NCBI GenBank assembly: GCA_902785575.1
Contig: CACZZF010000014.1
Location: forward strand, 62,001-126,000
Source of the DNA: an uncultured Bacteroidia bacterium
GTDB lineage: Bacteria; Bacteroidota; Bacteroidia; Bacteroidales; UBA932
Direction of reading: 5' to 3'
Length of the DNA stretch: 64,000 nucleotides
Part shown: one piece after another, positions 1 through 9,253 of the stretch
How the letters are laid out: each line of letters begins with the position of its first letter
Position numbering within the stretch: position 1 is the first letter of the stretch
The notes under the pieces: model-generated
Told to the model about the DNA's origin: nothing
Database searches by the model: none
What the model saw: the letters and a program-made list of their open reading frames with translations, nothing else
Program-made: the position numbers and the translations under genes

Positions 1-1
1 T

Positions 2-1285
2 AAATTCTCCAATGATCCTGATCTTAAGGCTCATGCGGAGCTCGCCAGGAAAGTGGCGGGAGAATCAATCGTGATGCTCAAGAATGAAGGAGGAACCCTG
101 CCTTTGAAAGCGGGGGCGAAACTGGCGGTCTATGGAGTCGGCTCGGAGGATTTCGTTGCCGTAGGAATCGGTTCCGGTCATGTGGTCGCTAAGCATGTGG
201 CGAATATGAGGGAGAGTCTCACTGCGGCAGGCTTCGAGTTGAACCAGGACTTGGCTGGTTATTACAAGGCTTATGTCGAGTTGGATCACGCCACTAAGCG
301 CGTGGCCGGGGCGATGGATTGGCTGATGTATGAATCATGGGGGTACGGGAAGAAAGTGTCTGAGCCGGATGTGCCTCTAAACCAGTTGCCTCAGCAGGCT
401 GCTGAGTCTGATGCGGCTATCATTGTGATAAGCCGGGACGCTGGCGAAGGGAACGACCGCACCATGGTTGATGACTTCGAGCTTACCGCGAGAGATCGCA
501 AGCTGATCCGCCGTGTCTCTGATGAGTTCCACGCCAAAGGCAAAAAGGTTGTCGTGATCCTGAATATTGGTGGAGTCATTGAGACAGTCTCGTGGAAAAA
601 CCTGGCCGATGCGATCTTGCTTCCTTGGCAGCCCGGGCAAGAGGGCGCCTATGCTGTCGCTGATGTCCTGACCGGGAAGGTCAACCCTTCCGGGAAGCTC
701 ACGATGACCTTCCCGGTTGACGCTCTTGACCATCCGTCAAGCGCCAACTTCCCCGCTTTCCCCCAGAGAGGTGAGTCGGAGGAAGGCCTTCGTAAGAATA
801 TCGATTACACTGAATATGCCGAAGGAATATGGGTGGGCTACCGCCACTTCACGACTCGTGAGGTTCCGGTCTCCTATCCTTTCGGTTATGGACTGAGTTA
901 CACTACCTTCCAGTATTCCAAGCCTGTCGTCAAGGCTTCGTCCGATGGCTTTACCGCAAGCGTGACCGTGACAAACACTGGATCCGTGGCCGGGAAGGAA
1001 ATCGTTGAAGTCTATGTTTCAGCACCTTCCGGAGGTTTGGAGAAACCATCCCGTGAGCTGAAGGCTTTCGGCAAGACCAAGTCGCTGACTCCCGGGGAGT
1101 CACAGACTTTGTCTTTCACTGTGCCCGCATACGATCTGGCGTCTTTCAACGAGGCCGCTTCGGCTTGGCAGGCAGCTGCCGGTAATTACCAGGTCCTGTT
1201 CGGGGCCTCAGTTGCTGATATTCGAGCTACAGGAAGTTTCCAACTCAAGAAACCCCAGTCTTGGAAGGTTAATAATGTGCTGTAA
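2..1285 (+). CDS. Glycoside hydrolase family 3 protein, C-terminal part (5' end outside window)
   Basis: The reading frame is open to the left edge, so this is the 3' part of a larger gene. A GTG at position 53 is the first possible start codon seen, but the codons before it already encode conserved GH3 sequence (HAELARKVAGESIVMLKNEGG). What remains is the GH3 C-terminal alpha/beta sandwich, including an EGNDR segment in the loop region that usually supplies the acid/base. It is followed by the GKVNPSGKL and YPFGYGLSYTTF segments and a fibronectin-III-like domain at the end. By family this is a beta-glucosidase, beta-xylosidase or similar exo-enzyme, probably exported. The nucleophile domain and any signal peptide lie upstream of the window. 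A second GH3 gene starts 11 nt after its stop, so they are probably one operon. Substrate cannot be read from this fragment. Confidence 0.93.
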   Translation, partial: KFSNDPDLKAHAELARKVAGESIVMLKNEGGTLPLKAGAKLAVYGVGSEDFVAVGIGSGHVVAKHVANMRESLTAAGFELNQDLAGYYKAYVELDHATKRVAGAMDWLMYESWGYGKKVSEPDVPLNQLPQQAAESDAAIIVISRDAGEGNDRTMVDDFELTARDRKLIRRVSDEFHAKGKKVVVILNIGGVIETVSWKNLADAILLPWQPGQEGAYAVADVLTGKVNPSGKLTMTFPVDALDHPSSANFPAFPQRGESEEGLRKNIDYTEYAEGIWVGYRHFTTREVPVSYPFGYGLSYTTFQYSKPVVKASSDGFTASVTVTNTGSVAGKEIVEVYVSAPSGGLEKPSRELKAFGKTKSLTPGESQTLSFTVPAYDLASFNEAASAWQAAAGNYQVLFGASVADIRATGSFQLKKPQSWKVNNVL

Positions 1286-1296
1286 GAAAAGTCGAT

Positions 1297-3762
1297 ATGC
1301 TAAATAGAAAGTTACTTCCTGTTCTTTTCGCGTTTCTGATTCCTTGTTTTCTTCCGGCCCAGGTCACCCCTGATGAGGCCAGGGTGAATAAGGTTTTTAA
1401 TAGTCTTACCCTGGAAGAGAAAGCGAACCTCTGTCAAGGTGATCCTGGTGTGGAACGCTTCGGTATTCCTTCGTTCGAAATGACCGATGGCGGCCGAGGC
1501 CCGCACGGGAATGGGGAGCCTGTCACGGGGTTCCCGGCGGGCATCGGGATGGCTTCTGCTTGGAATCCTGATTTGATGTACAAGTCCGGCGTAGTGTGGG
1601 GAGAAGAGGCCAGGACATTAGGCAGAACCTTCCTGCTCGGGCCCGCATGCAATATACTCCGTGATCCATTGGGAGGACGGTTTTTCGAATATTTCAGTGA
1701 GGATCCTTTACTTACCGCGGAGTTGGCGGTTCCAGCTATTCAAGGCATCCAGAGCCGGGACGTGATCGCCTGCGTCAAGCATTTCGCTTGCAATAACCGT
1801 GAGAACAACCGCAATGACTATTATTCAATAGTTGACGAGCGTACTCTTCACGAGATATATTTCCCCGCCTTCAAGGCCGCTGTGGAAAAGGCTGATGTCC
1901 AAGCTATTATGACCTCGGCAAATGGTGTGAATTTCGAGTTCGTGAGCGATAGCAGGAGGCTTTTGACAGGTCTGCTTCGGGATAGATGGGGCTTTGACGG
2001 GCTCATTATCACAGATTGGATCAATACCCGTTCTATTGAGAAAGCCGCCTTCGCAGGTTTGGATAAATCGATGCCGGGGGGAGAGAATTGCGGATTCGGC
2101 CTCCCGTTACTTGACGCCATCCGTAGAGGTACCGTTCCGGAAAGTGTTCTGGATCAAAAGGTTCTGCGTATGCTTAGGGCCTATGACAGGGTCGGATTGC
2201 TAGAGCCTGATTCTGACATCGTGCGAGGTTATAAGCGTTTGACTCCGGAACACATCGCTGTCGCTAAGGAAGTCGCCGAAGAGGGGATAGTGCTTCTAAA
2301 AAACGATAAGGATCTTCTTCCTATTGATCCTGGGAAGGTCCGTCGCATCCTTGTGACCGGCCCTAACGCCACGCTTCGTAATTGCGAGTTCCTTATGGGA
2401 GGTAGTTGCTGGGTCAATAGTCCTGATGAAGTCACTGTTTTGGAGGGCGTGAGGAAGTCTTTCGGGGACAAGAAGGTCCGATTCTTCGACTGGGCGCCTA
2501 TAGGAGGGTTCCAGGAATTGCCGGACTTTATCGATATCAATGGAATGTATTCAGTCACAGGCAATAACGATCCTGTGCTGACCCGGAAGGAGGATAAAAT
2601 CAACTATATGTGGGAGATGCGCTCGCCGGATCCTTCGATTCCTGTGGAGAACTGGCGGGAAGCCCGCTATGAGCTATCATTTGTCGCTCCTGCTGACGGG
2701 AAGTATTCTTTTAGAATCTCTGCCGGAGGAGGCGATGTCATCCTGTCTGATGGTTGGAAGGAATATGCTCCGATGGCTGTCTTGAAAGCGGCGGACGCGG
2801 AACGTGGAACCACTTCTGCCATAATAGATTTGGCTAAAGGTGCCCGCTGCGTGTTGGGTATCCGCTACACCAGGGGGCATGGTGACGCTTTCCTCCATGT
2901 CGAATGGTCGACTCCAGAATCACAGGCAGATGAGAAGAGCTGGAAGCGATTGGAAAGTGAGGCGAGGAAGGCCGATGTGGTGTTGTTTGTCGGAGGTCTT
3001 GACCTGAACCTTGACACTGAAGGTTCTGACCGAAGGAATATCCTGTTCCCCGACCTACAGCAGGAGGCAATCCTTCGTCTTGCCAAGGCCAATAAAAACA
3101 CTGTTGTCGCCCTTTTGAACGGATCACCACTTGAGATAGGGGGCTGGCTGGACAAGGTTCCGGCGGTTCTTGAGTGTTGGTATGGTGGTATTGAGGGAGG
3201 TACGGCCGTGGCAAGTGTTTTGACGGGGAAAATCAACCCCAGCGGCCGCCTGACCTTCAGTTGGCCTAAGGCATATGTGCGGACCCCTAAAGCAAAACTG
3301 GGTTGGGAGAATAAGGACTATATCATTTATTCTGACAGCCTTATGGTCGGTTACCGCTACTACGACACCGTTGGAGATGAACCACAGTTCCCGTTCGGTT
3401 ACGGCCTTAGTTACACCTCCTATAAATATGATGATTTGGCGGTCACAAGAGCCGCCGATGGTTTCAAGGGAAGCCTGATTGTCTCAAACACCGGCTCAAG
3501 GGATGGTAAAGAGGTCGTCCAAGTTTATGTTCGTCCATTGACCCCGTCAGTTTCCAGGCCGGTTCACGAGCTTAAAGCATTCAAAAAGGTCGCTGTCCCG
3601 GCTGGTGGTGACGCCAAGGTAGAGTTCTCTCTCGGGTCTGACGCGTTCTCATTCTACGACGTTCACTCAGGTGAATGGAAAGTCGATCCAGGCCGTTACC
3701 TCATCGAGGTTGGTTCGGACTCCCGTCATATTCTTTTGTCTGAGGAAATCACCGTGAAATAA
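1297..3762 (+). CDS. Secreted GH3 beta-glucosidase with PA14 insertion
   Basis: The 821-residue protein begins with a signal peptide (hydrophobic LLPVLFAFLIPCFLPAQ, cleavage after Ala-Gln). The GH3 TIM-barrel-like domain spans about residues 25-300, with the nucleophile Asp240 in the ITDW motif. A PA14-like domain sits inside the C-terminal sandwich at about residues 440-550, seen as YELSFVAPADGKYSFRI. The DTEGSDRR segment and a C-terminal fibronectin-III-like domain (DGKEVVQVYVRP) follow. PA14 insertions in GH3 enzymes often shape the substrate pocket for short oligosaccharides. It lies 11 nt after another GH3 gene and 8 nt before an alpha-L-rhamnosidase. The three probably act together on rhamnose- and glucose-containing plant glycosides or pectic side chains; that substrate is inference. 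Confidence 0.95.
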   Translation: MLNRKLLPVLFAFLIPCFLPAQVTPDEARVNKVFNSLTLEEKANLCQGDPGVERFGIPSFEMTDGGRGPHGNGEPVTGFPAGIGMASAWNPDLMYKSGVVWGEEARTLGRTFLLGPACNILRDPLGGRFFEYFSEDPLLTAELAVPAIQGIQSRDVIACVKHFACNNRENNRNDYYSIVDERTLHEIYFPAFKAAVEKADVQAIMTSANGVNFEFVSDSRRLLTGLLRDRWGFDGLIITDWINTRSIEKAAFAGLDKSMPGGENCGFGLPLLDAIRRGTVPESVLDQKVLRMLRAYDRVGLLEPDSDIVRGYKRLTPEHIAVAKEVAEEGIVLLKNDKDLLPIDPGKVRRILVTGPNATLRNCEFLMGGSCWVNSPDEVTVLEGVRKSFGDKKVRFFDWAPIGGFQELPDFIDINGMYSVTGNNDPVLTRKEDKINYMWEMRSPDPSIPVENWREARYELSFVAPADGKYSFRISAGGGDVILSDGWKEYAPMAVLKAADAERGTTSAIIDLAKGARCVLGIRYTRGHGDAFLHVEWSTPESQADEKSWKRLESEARKADVVLFVGGLDLNLDTEGSDRRNILFPDLQQEAILRLAKANKNTVVALLNGSPLEIGGWLDKVPAVLECWYGGIEGGTAVASVLTGKINPSGRLTFSWPKAYVRTPKAKLGWENKDYIIYSDSLMVGYRYYDTVGDEPQFPFGYGLSYTSYKYDDLAVTRAADGFKGSLIVSNTGSRDGKEVVQVYVRPLTPSVSRPVHELKAFKKVAVPAGGDAKVEFSLGSDAFSFYDVHSGEWKVDPGRYLIEVGSDSRHILLSEEITVK

Positions 3763-3770
3763 TAAAAATT

Positions 3771-6509
3771 GTGCGTAGGCCATTTGTGATAATTGTGGCG
3801 GCGTTGATTGCCGCTGGCTGCGGGTCAGAGTTGCTGCCGCAAGACCTTAGGTGTGAATACCAGCGTGATCCTCAAGCGGTTGACGTGACTGCTCCTCGCC
3901 TTTCCTGGGTCAATATTCAGAGCGGGAGGGCGCATGGCAATGATCAGGTGGCTTGGCAGATTCAGGTGGCTATCTCGAAGGATGCGTTACGATCTGGACC
4001 TGATGTTTGGGACAGTGGCAAGGTTTCAGGTTCATCGACTCCATTTGTGAACTATTCAGGGATTCCTTTGAAGTCGGCGACACGCTATTGGTGGCGGGTA
4101 AGGGTCTGGGATTCAAAGGATAAAGTTTCGAAATGGAGTCCGGAGGCCCAGTGGGTCACAGGCTATCTCAATCCTTCGGAATGGACAGCGGAATGGATAG
4201 GCGCCCCTTGGGACATCGAGAATCCCCGTGATTGGCGGGATGGCTATCCTATCTACGATTTGGTTGGCAATGATTCGAGGGTCGATGCGGTGCAGGCTTG
4301 TTCCCCTTCATCTCCGGCGCCTCTTCTACGTAAGCGATTTATTGTGAATAAAGAGGTTCTGAGAGCTCATTTATTCATCTCCGGTCTTGGTTATTGCGAA
4401 CCTTATTGCAACGGAGCTAAAGTCGGAGACGATCTCCTCAGCCCTAACCAGACTGATTATGGGACTCGCCACGACATGGATCGCAGGCGACTACCTCTAC
4501 TTCTAAATGTCAGGGCGCACAGCGTCTTCTATCTTGGCTATGACCTTACGTCCAACCTACGTCAGGGCGAGAATGTCATCGGTTGCATTCTGGGGAATGG
4601 ATTCTTCAATTCAGCTCACATTTGGATCGCCGGCTATGGATCCCCTCGTGTCAAAGCCCAGTTGGAGATCTTTTACAAGGACGGCTCGCGTGAGACAATA
4701 TCTACCGATGAGACCTGGAAGGTGAGGGAAAGTGCTATCCGTTCCAACGATGTTTTCGGTGGTGAGGTATATGACGCCCGTTTCGAGACTCCAGGATGGA
4801 GCAGTTCAGAGGTTGACGACTCAGGGTGGGCGACTGCCGTTCTTCGGAATGCGCCTGACGGTGAACTCCACGCCCAAATGGGTCCTCCGGATAAAGTGAT
4901 CGAGACTTTCAAACCTATTGAGATTGAAAAGATCGCTGAGCGGATGTACAAGGTTAAATTCCCCGAAGAGATCTCAGGCCGCATTCGACTCGGCAATATT
5001 CGCAACGACGCTGGAGACACACTCAAAATCAGCTACTTGTGTGACGCCGGTGCTGATTTCAACTATAACGGCATCAACGAATATGTCAGTGGAGGCAAAG
5101 GTGGTGAGACTTTTGCCCCTGTTTTCAGCTGGTATGTGTTCCACAGTGTTATCGTTGAGAATTGGGAGGGCGAGATGACGGCTGATGACGCTCTCGCTGA
5201 AGCGGTGAGCAGTTATGTTCCAGTGAACGCTTCTTTCCAAACATCTGACACTTTGATTAATGCCATCTCGAAGATCTGGGTACGCACGCAGAAAAACAAT
5301 ATGCATGGAGGTGTCCCTTCGGATTGCCCTCATCGTGAGCGCGGACCCTATACCGGTGACGGGCAGATCGCCAGCGCCATGGTGATGCACAACTTCGACG
5401 CTCGCTCATTCTATAATAAATGGATCAAGGATATCTTTAACAGCCAGGATATTATCAGCGGTTATGTCCCCAACGGCGCTCCTTGGGAGCCCGGCTGTGG
5501 TGGAGGCGCCGCTTGGGGTGCCGCTTTGACCATTATCCCTTGGGAATATTACCTGGCTTACGGTGACAGGCAACTCCTTGAGGAACACTACGACGCAATA
5601 AAGATGCAGACCGACTTTCTCGCCTCATGGCCCACTCCGGAAGGGACAATAAGGGTTAAAGTCAGTGATGACAGTTTCATTTTGAACCTTGGGGAGCATG
5701 TCCCGCCCTTCACCGGCCCCTCACAGGAAATGGTTCACACTTACATTGCCTGGATGTGCGCCGACTACACTTCCCGCATTGCCAAGGCTCTCGGGAACGC
5801 GGAGGATGAGAAGACCTATAAAGCGCTTGCGGATAAGATCGCGGCTGCTTTCCATGCGAAATTCTACGATGCGGAAGAAGGCACATACGGCCCTGACGAG
5901 TGTGATGTGCTGGCCTTACGCATAGGAGTTCCCGAATCCGAGCGGGTAAGGGTGATTGATGATCTCAAAAAGCGTATAGGGAAGCGTGGCAACCATATCG
6001 TGACGGGGTTTATCGCCAGCAGGGTTTTCTTTGAAATCCTTTCCGAATGCGGTCTTTCAGATCTTGCCTGGGAAATCCTTCATAAAGATGACTATCCCAG
6101 TTTCGGGCAGATGATAAAGGAAGGCTCCACCACTATGTGGGAGCAATTTGACGCCAAGAATAGCCACGATCATCCTATGTTCGGAGGCTCGCTTGTCTGG
6201 TTTTACCGTTATCTGGCCGGTATTAAGGTTGATCCTGAGAGTCCCGCCTACAGGCATTCCATCATCAGTCCTTTCCTTGCGGAAGGTCTTGATAGTGTTG
6301 ATTATACGCTCGACACCGTTTATGGACCTCTCCGTGTGGCGTGGAAGAGGTATGGGGGCCGCTTGTCGATGGATATCACGGTGCCAGAGGGTTGCGGTGC
6401 CACTCTGAAGTGGCCTGTGGAAGGCGTCACTTTCAGCGGCAACGGCATCAAAGCTCAGGGAACCGCGGAACTCGTCTCCGGGACATATCGATTGTCTTCC
6501 AGGATTTGA
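3771..6509 (+). CDS. GH78 alpha-L-rhamnosidase lipoprotein
   Basis: This 912-residue protein starts at GTG, 8 nt after the GH3 stop. It has a lipoprotein signal peptide (LIAAGCGS, acylated Cys near residue 17), so it is probably anchored in a membrane and may face outward. After an N-terminal beta domain (about 25-130, ending in the Y-WWRVRVWDSKDKVSKWS signature typical of bacterial rhamnosidases) come jelly-roll modules. The (alpha/alpha)6 catalytic domain begins near residue 490. The conserved acidic block SDCPHRERGPYTGDGQ runs from Ser517, with Asp518, Glu523 and Asp530 as the expected catalytic-site residues. A C-terminal beta domain completes the family layout. The enzyme should release terminal alpha-L-rhamnose. 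No closer substrate prediction is justified. The GTG start is unusual here, but no ATG gives a signal peptide. Confidence 0.95.
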   Translation: MRRPFVIIVAALIAAGCGSELLPQDLRCEYQRDPQAVDVTAPRLSWVNIQSGRAHGNDQVAWQIQVAISKDALRSGPDVWDSGKVSGSSTPFVNYSGIPLKSATRYWWRVRVWDSKDKVSKWSPEAQWVTGYLNPSEWTAEWIGAPWDIENPRDWRDGYPIYDLVGNDSRVDAVQACSPSSPAPLLRKRFIVNKEVLRAHLFISGLGYCEPYCNGAKVGDDLLSPNQTDYGTRHDMDRRRLPLLLNVRAHSVFYLGYDLTSNLRQGENVIGCILGNGFFNSAHIWIAGYGSPRVKAQLEIFYKDGSRETISTDETWKVRESAIRSNDVFGGEVYDARFETPGWSSSEVDDSGWATAVLRNAPDGELHAQMGPPDKVIETFKPIEIEKIAERMYKVKFPEEISGRIRLGNIRNDAGDTLKISYLCDAGADFNYNGINEYVSGGKGGETFAPVFSWYVFHSVIVENWEGEMTADDALAEAVSSYVPVNASFQTSDTLINAISKIWVRTQKNNMHGGVPSDCPHRERGPYTGDGQIASAMVMHNFDARSFYNKWIKDIFNSQDIISGYVPNGAPWEPGCGGGAAWGAALTIIPWEYYLAYGDRQLLEEHYDAIKMQTDFLASWPTPEGTIRVKVSDDSFILNLGEHVPPFTGPSQEMVHTYIAWMCADYTSRIAKALGNAEDEKTYKALADKIAAAFHAKFYDAEEGTYGPDECDVLALRIGVPESERVRVIDDLKKRIGKRGNHIVTGFIASRVFFEILSECGLSDLAWEILHKDDYPSFGQMIKEGSTTMWEQFDAKNSHDHPMFGGSLVWFYRYLAGIKVDPESPAYRHSIISPFLAEGLDSVDYTLDTVYGPLRVAWKRYGGRLSMDITVPEGCGATLKWPVEGVTFSGNGIKAQGTAELVSGTYRLSSRI

Positions 6510-6531
6510 TGTGACAATATTTGCAAAATAA

Positions 6532-6563
6532 TTTGGTTTATAATATAAACTTATTTATATTTG
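6532..6563 (+). promoter_or_regulatory. Bacteroidetes-type promoter for the membrane protein / regulator pair
   Basis: TTTG at 6532-6535 is followed by exactly 20 nt and then TATATTTG at 6556-6563. This is a full match to the -33 / -7 consensus of the Bacteroidetes primary sigma factor (TTTG, 19-21 nt, TAnnTTTG). Transcription would start near 6569, giving a 5' leader of about 60 nt before the ATG at 6629. Confidence 0.75.
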
Positions 6564-6628
6564 CGACAGAGTTAAGGTGGTATGCGCAGCCTCTCTTGGC
6601 TCAGAAAACAATGTAAATAATTGATATT

Positions 6629-7243
6629 ATGGAACAAAACAAAGAAATGACGGCGAACGAGAGCCTCGCTCTCATCACCGAGACCTTGAATAATAACCGC
6701 AAGGAAATCACCCGCAGGGGAGGAAAGTACTTCATTCTCTGGGGGATTCTCCTGACTTTTTTCTCCTTGTTGGTTTACATCCTTTGGAAAACCACCGGCC
6801 ACGCTTACTGGAATAACATCTGGTTCGCGATGCCTCTTGTCGGTTTTCCGTTAGCCAGGATGATCCGTTCCAAGGAGGAACCGGCTGGCGCCACGAATGC
6901 TGTTAGCCGGATCATATCCGGAATATGGACCTCTTTCGGGGTGTTCGCCTGCTCCGTCGCGGCTTTCACTGTTATTTTTACCACGTTGTTTGATAATCCT
7001 CTTGCCGCCATAGTATTGGGTGCCAGTCTTACGGCGGAGATTGTGCTTCTCTTCGGTTTGGCCGAGACCATCAGCGGAGTCGCTTTGAGAAACTGGGCTA
7101 TCAAGATCGCGGGATTTGTCACCGGCATCGGCAGTGTGGCCATATATTTTATCACGGGGGCTAACGAGGAGCAGATGCTCATATTCACCCTTGCCGGACT
7201 GGTCCTTGCCGCCACGGGCCTAATTGTCAAACGCCAGAACTAG
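6629..7243 (+). CDS. Multi-pass inner membrane protein of unknown function
   Basis: The 204-residue protein has a charged cytoplasmic-looking N-terminus (about 1-32) and then about six hydrophobic segments: near 34-55, 63-76, 95-120, 124-147, 156-174 and 180-200. No signal peptide or catalytic motif is visible. It is followed 6 nt later by a one-domain winged-helix regulator, and both follow a strong promoter. In Bacteroidota, conserved membrane proteins of this size commonly occur next to a small winged-helix protein of this type. A sensing or membrane-maintenance role is plausible, but nothing in the sequence shows it. I do not recognise a named family. Confidence 0.8.
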   Translation: MEQNKEMTANESLALITETLNNNRKEITRRGGKYFILWGILLTFFSLLVYILWKTTGHAYWNNIWFAMPLVGFPLARMIRSKEEPAGATNAVSRIISGIWTSFGVFACSVAAFTVIFTTLFDNPLAAIVLGASLTAEIVLLFGLAETISGVALRNWAIKIAGFVTGIGSVAIYFITGANEEQMLIFTLAGLVLAATGLIVKRQN

Positions 7244-7249
7244 TGAAAG

Positions 7250-7534
7250 ATGTTCCCGAAACTGGATCCCATACTTCATTCGGAGTTGAGGCTGGCTGTG
7301 GTGTCTCTTCTTGCCGGGGTGGAATCAGCTGATTTCACGTACATTAAGAAGCAGACAGGAGCCACCGCGGGCAACCTCAGCGTCCAAATCGACAAACTCT
7401 CCTCGGCCGGTTATATTACGGTCGAGAAAGGTTTCAAAGGCAAGATGCCTTGCACTACATGCAGCCTTACTCCCGAAGGCCTTGAGGCCTTCCGGAAGTA
7501 TGTCGATGCCCTGAAAGAATATATTTCCAATTAA
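7250..7534 (+). CDS. Small winged-helix transcriptional regulator
   Basis: The 94-residue protein is a single winged-helix DNA-binding domain. Helices fall around residues 8-20, 28-36 and 42-54 (TAGNLSVQIDKLSSAGY as the recognition helix). The beta wing is VEKGFKGKMPCTTCSLT, and a final helix follows. This matches the MarR/ArsR-like 'winged helix DNA-binding domain' family (HTH_34 type), which lacks an effector domain. A Cys-x-x-Cys pair (CTTC) in the wing is notable and could be redox- or metal-sensitive, but that is speculation. It is probably co-transcribed with the membrane protein that ends 6 nt upstream and may control that promoter. Confidence 0.88.
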   Translation: MFPKLDPILHSELRLAVVSLLAGVESADFTYIKKQTGATAGNLSVQIDKLSSAGYITVEKGFKGKMPCTTCSLTPEGLEAFRKYVDALKEYISN

Positions 7535-7567
7535 GTCCTGTTACGTAAGTAATTTAACTGATAAACG

Positions 7568-7604
7568 AAAAAACCAAAATCTATTTAAGGGTTTTGGTTT
7601 TTTT
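7568..7604 (+). terminator. Rho-independent terminator
   Basis: An A-rich arm (AAAAACCAAAA, 7568-7579) is complementary to TTTTGGTTTTTTT (7592-7604), with a 12-nt loop between. The U-rich tail is the end of the arm. It closes the regulator operon just before the sigma-factor gene. The A-tract on the other side means it could also act on minus-strand transcripts. Confidence 0.85.
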
Positions 7605-7644
7605 GTAGTCTATTATATGGGATTTGGTTAATAATAAGTGGTAA

Positions 7645-8178
7645 ATGGTAGTGGGACCTAAGGACTTCGACAGGTTCAAGGAAGCATGGTTCAGGGGAGT
7701 GTATGACAAACACTTCCCCGAACTGTACTTTTATTTGCGGTCTTTCACCTCTGACGAGGAACTGATCCGTGACATCATCCAGGACGCATTCGTCAGTCTC
7801 TTGGACAAAAACCGGATGGAAAGCGTTTCCAACATCAAGGGGTACCTCTTCTCTTGTGTACGTAACTCCTTGTATGACAAGATTAAATCGGACAAAAAGA
7901 AAGACAGGGTGAGGCTTGAGATGATCCTTGAGGCCGACAATCCCATGTCCGAATCTTATGCCGTTACAAATGAAAACCTTATAGCCCTTACTGAGGAGGC
8001 AGTGAGGATCCTCCCAGTCACGTGCAGATCCATTTTTGAAATGATCAAGGTCGAGGGCCTGACCTACAAACAAGCCGCTGAGAGGCTGTCTCTTTCGGTC
8101 AAGACAATCGAGACACAGATGGGCATCGCCTTCCGAAAGATCAGGGAATACGTCACTGCGGCCGTAACAGAGAAATGA
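7645..8178 (+). CDS. ECF RNA polymerase sigma-70 factor (SusCD-type)
   Basis: The 177-residue protein has sigma region 2 at about residues 20-90 (FPELYFYLRSFTSDEELIRD, then IQDAFVSLLD, with NIKGYLFSCVRNSLYDKIKSD as 2.3/2.4). Sigma region 4 is at about 115-170 (PVTCRSIFEMIKVEGLTYKQ, then AAERLSLSVKTIETQM as the helix-turn-helix). The pattern is the Bacteroides-expansion type of ECF sigma factor that controls polysaccharide-uptake loci. Its stop overlaps the start of a FecR-type anti-sigma gene by 4 nt (ATGA), implying translational coupling. The SusC downstream carries an STN signalling domain. Together they form a trans-envelope relay: substrate in SusC signals to FecR, which releases this sigma factor to transcribe susCD. 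Confidence 0.95.
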   Translation: MVVGPKDFDRFKEAWFRGVYDKHFPELYFYLRSFTSDEELIRDIIQDAFVSLLDKNRMESVSNIKGYLFSCVRNSLYDKIKSDKKKDRVRLEMILEADNPMSESYAVTNENLIALTEEAVRILPVTCRSIFEMIKVEGLTYKQAAERLSLSVKTIETQMGIAFRKIREYVTAAVTEK

Positions 8179-9221
8179 CAATGATAGAAGATAAAAAATA
8201 CGAACTAATCGCCGCTCACCTTGCTGGAGAGACAGACAAGGAAGAGAATGAGCGGTTGAGCGAATGGATCGGAAAGTCCGCTGAGAATAAGCGGGTTTTC
8301 GAGGAGCTGAGCGCCATGTGGACCTATGGTCTGACTGACGACAATCAGATGGAAAAGAGCAAGGAAGTTGTGCTTGGGAGAGTGCTTTCAAGCGTCCGGA
8401 GACGGCGGCTTCTAAGGCCTGTGGCGGCGGTTGCGTCGATTGCCGCTGCCGTGTCGCTGGGATTTGTTGCTGCGGCTATATTCTTACGTCCCGAGCGCAT
8501 TGTTGAGACTATGGTCTCCGAACCTGAGGGGGAGATTACCCTCTCAACCTTGCCTGGCCAGAAAGCCGAGGCCACCCTTGCGGATGGTACCAGGATCTGG
8601 CTAAATTCTGGCACCACCATCACCTATCCGGCAGCATATGGGATAGGGGAGCGGACTACGACCCTGGTTGTGGGCGAGGTATTCATGGAGGTGGCGAAGA
8701 ATGTGGATATGCCTTTTGTCCTGAACACTTCTGAAGGCTTTGTCAAGGTCTACGGAACTAGCTTTAATGTAAGGAATTACCCCACTGATCAGTCAATGAC
8801 GATAAGCCTTAAAGAAGGATCCATTGAATATTTCTCATCGGACAATCAATCCAAGGTGCTGATGGTTCCGGGGCAGAAAGTTGTCCTCGACAAAAAAGCT
8901 GAAAGTCCTGCAGGGGAACTGAAAGATTCGGTGGTACAATTATCCTCTGCGATGGTTCTTCAAAAGTGCGATGCCGAAGTTGAATCGGTCTGGCGTTTCG
9001 GCGAACTCAAGATAGAGAGAAAAAGCTTCAGTGATTTGATGACGGAGATGGAAAGATGGTACGGAGTGGAAATTAAGGTTTCGGGGAATATCCCAGCGGA
9101 CAGCTACTATTGGATGACCATCAAGACCGAGTCGCTTAGGGAAATGCTTGCCCTGCTCGCTAAAATCACACCTCTGACATATAAGATAGATGGCAAAGAC
9201 GTGGCGATAAATGTCAAATAG
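8175..9221 (+). CDS. FecR-type anti-sigma factor
   Basis: The 348-residue protein has a cytoplasmic N-terminal sigma-binding region (about 1-72). A single membrane segment follows at about 76-98 (RPVAAVASIAAAVSLGFVAA). The periplasmic FecR domain is at about 115-240 (GQKAEATLADGTRIWLNSGT, then GEVFMEVAKN and VYGTSFNVRNYP). The C-terminal DUF4974-like domain is at about 265-348 (VWRFGELKIERKSFSDLMTE). It starts inside the sigma gene (4-nt overlap) and precedes the STN-containing SusC by 32 nt. It should hold the sigma factor inactive and receive the signal from the SusC N-terminal domain. A second ATG two codons later is an equally possible start. Confidence 0.95.
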   Translation: MTMIEDKKYELIAAHLAGETDKEENERLSEWIGKSAENKRVFEELSAMWTYGLTDDNQMEKSKEVVLGRVLSSVRRRRLLRPVAAVASIAAAVSLGFVAAAIFLRPERIVETMVSEPEGEITLSTLPGQKAEATLADGTRIWLNSGTTITYPAAYGIGERTTTLVVGEVFMEVAKNVDMPFVLNTSEGFVKVYGTSFNVRNYPTDQSMTISLKEGSIEYFSSDNQSKVLMVPGQKVVLDKKAESPAGELKDSVVQLSSAMVLQKCDAEVESVWRFGELKIERKSFSDLMTEMERWYGVEIKVSGNIPADSYYWMTIKTESLREMLALLAKITPLTYKIDGKDVAINVK

Positions 9222-9253
9222 CCAATTATTTCCAACCACATAAAGAAACGTTT

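Noticed and set aside
7585..8391. A 268-codon minus-strand open frame across the sigma factor gene
   Set aside because: It overlaps the sigma factor and the start of fecR completely, has no plausible start context, and its translation has no family features.
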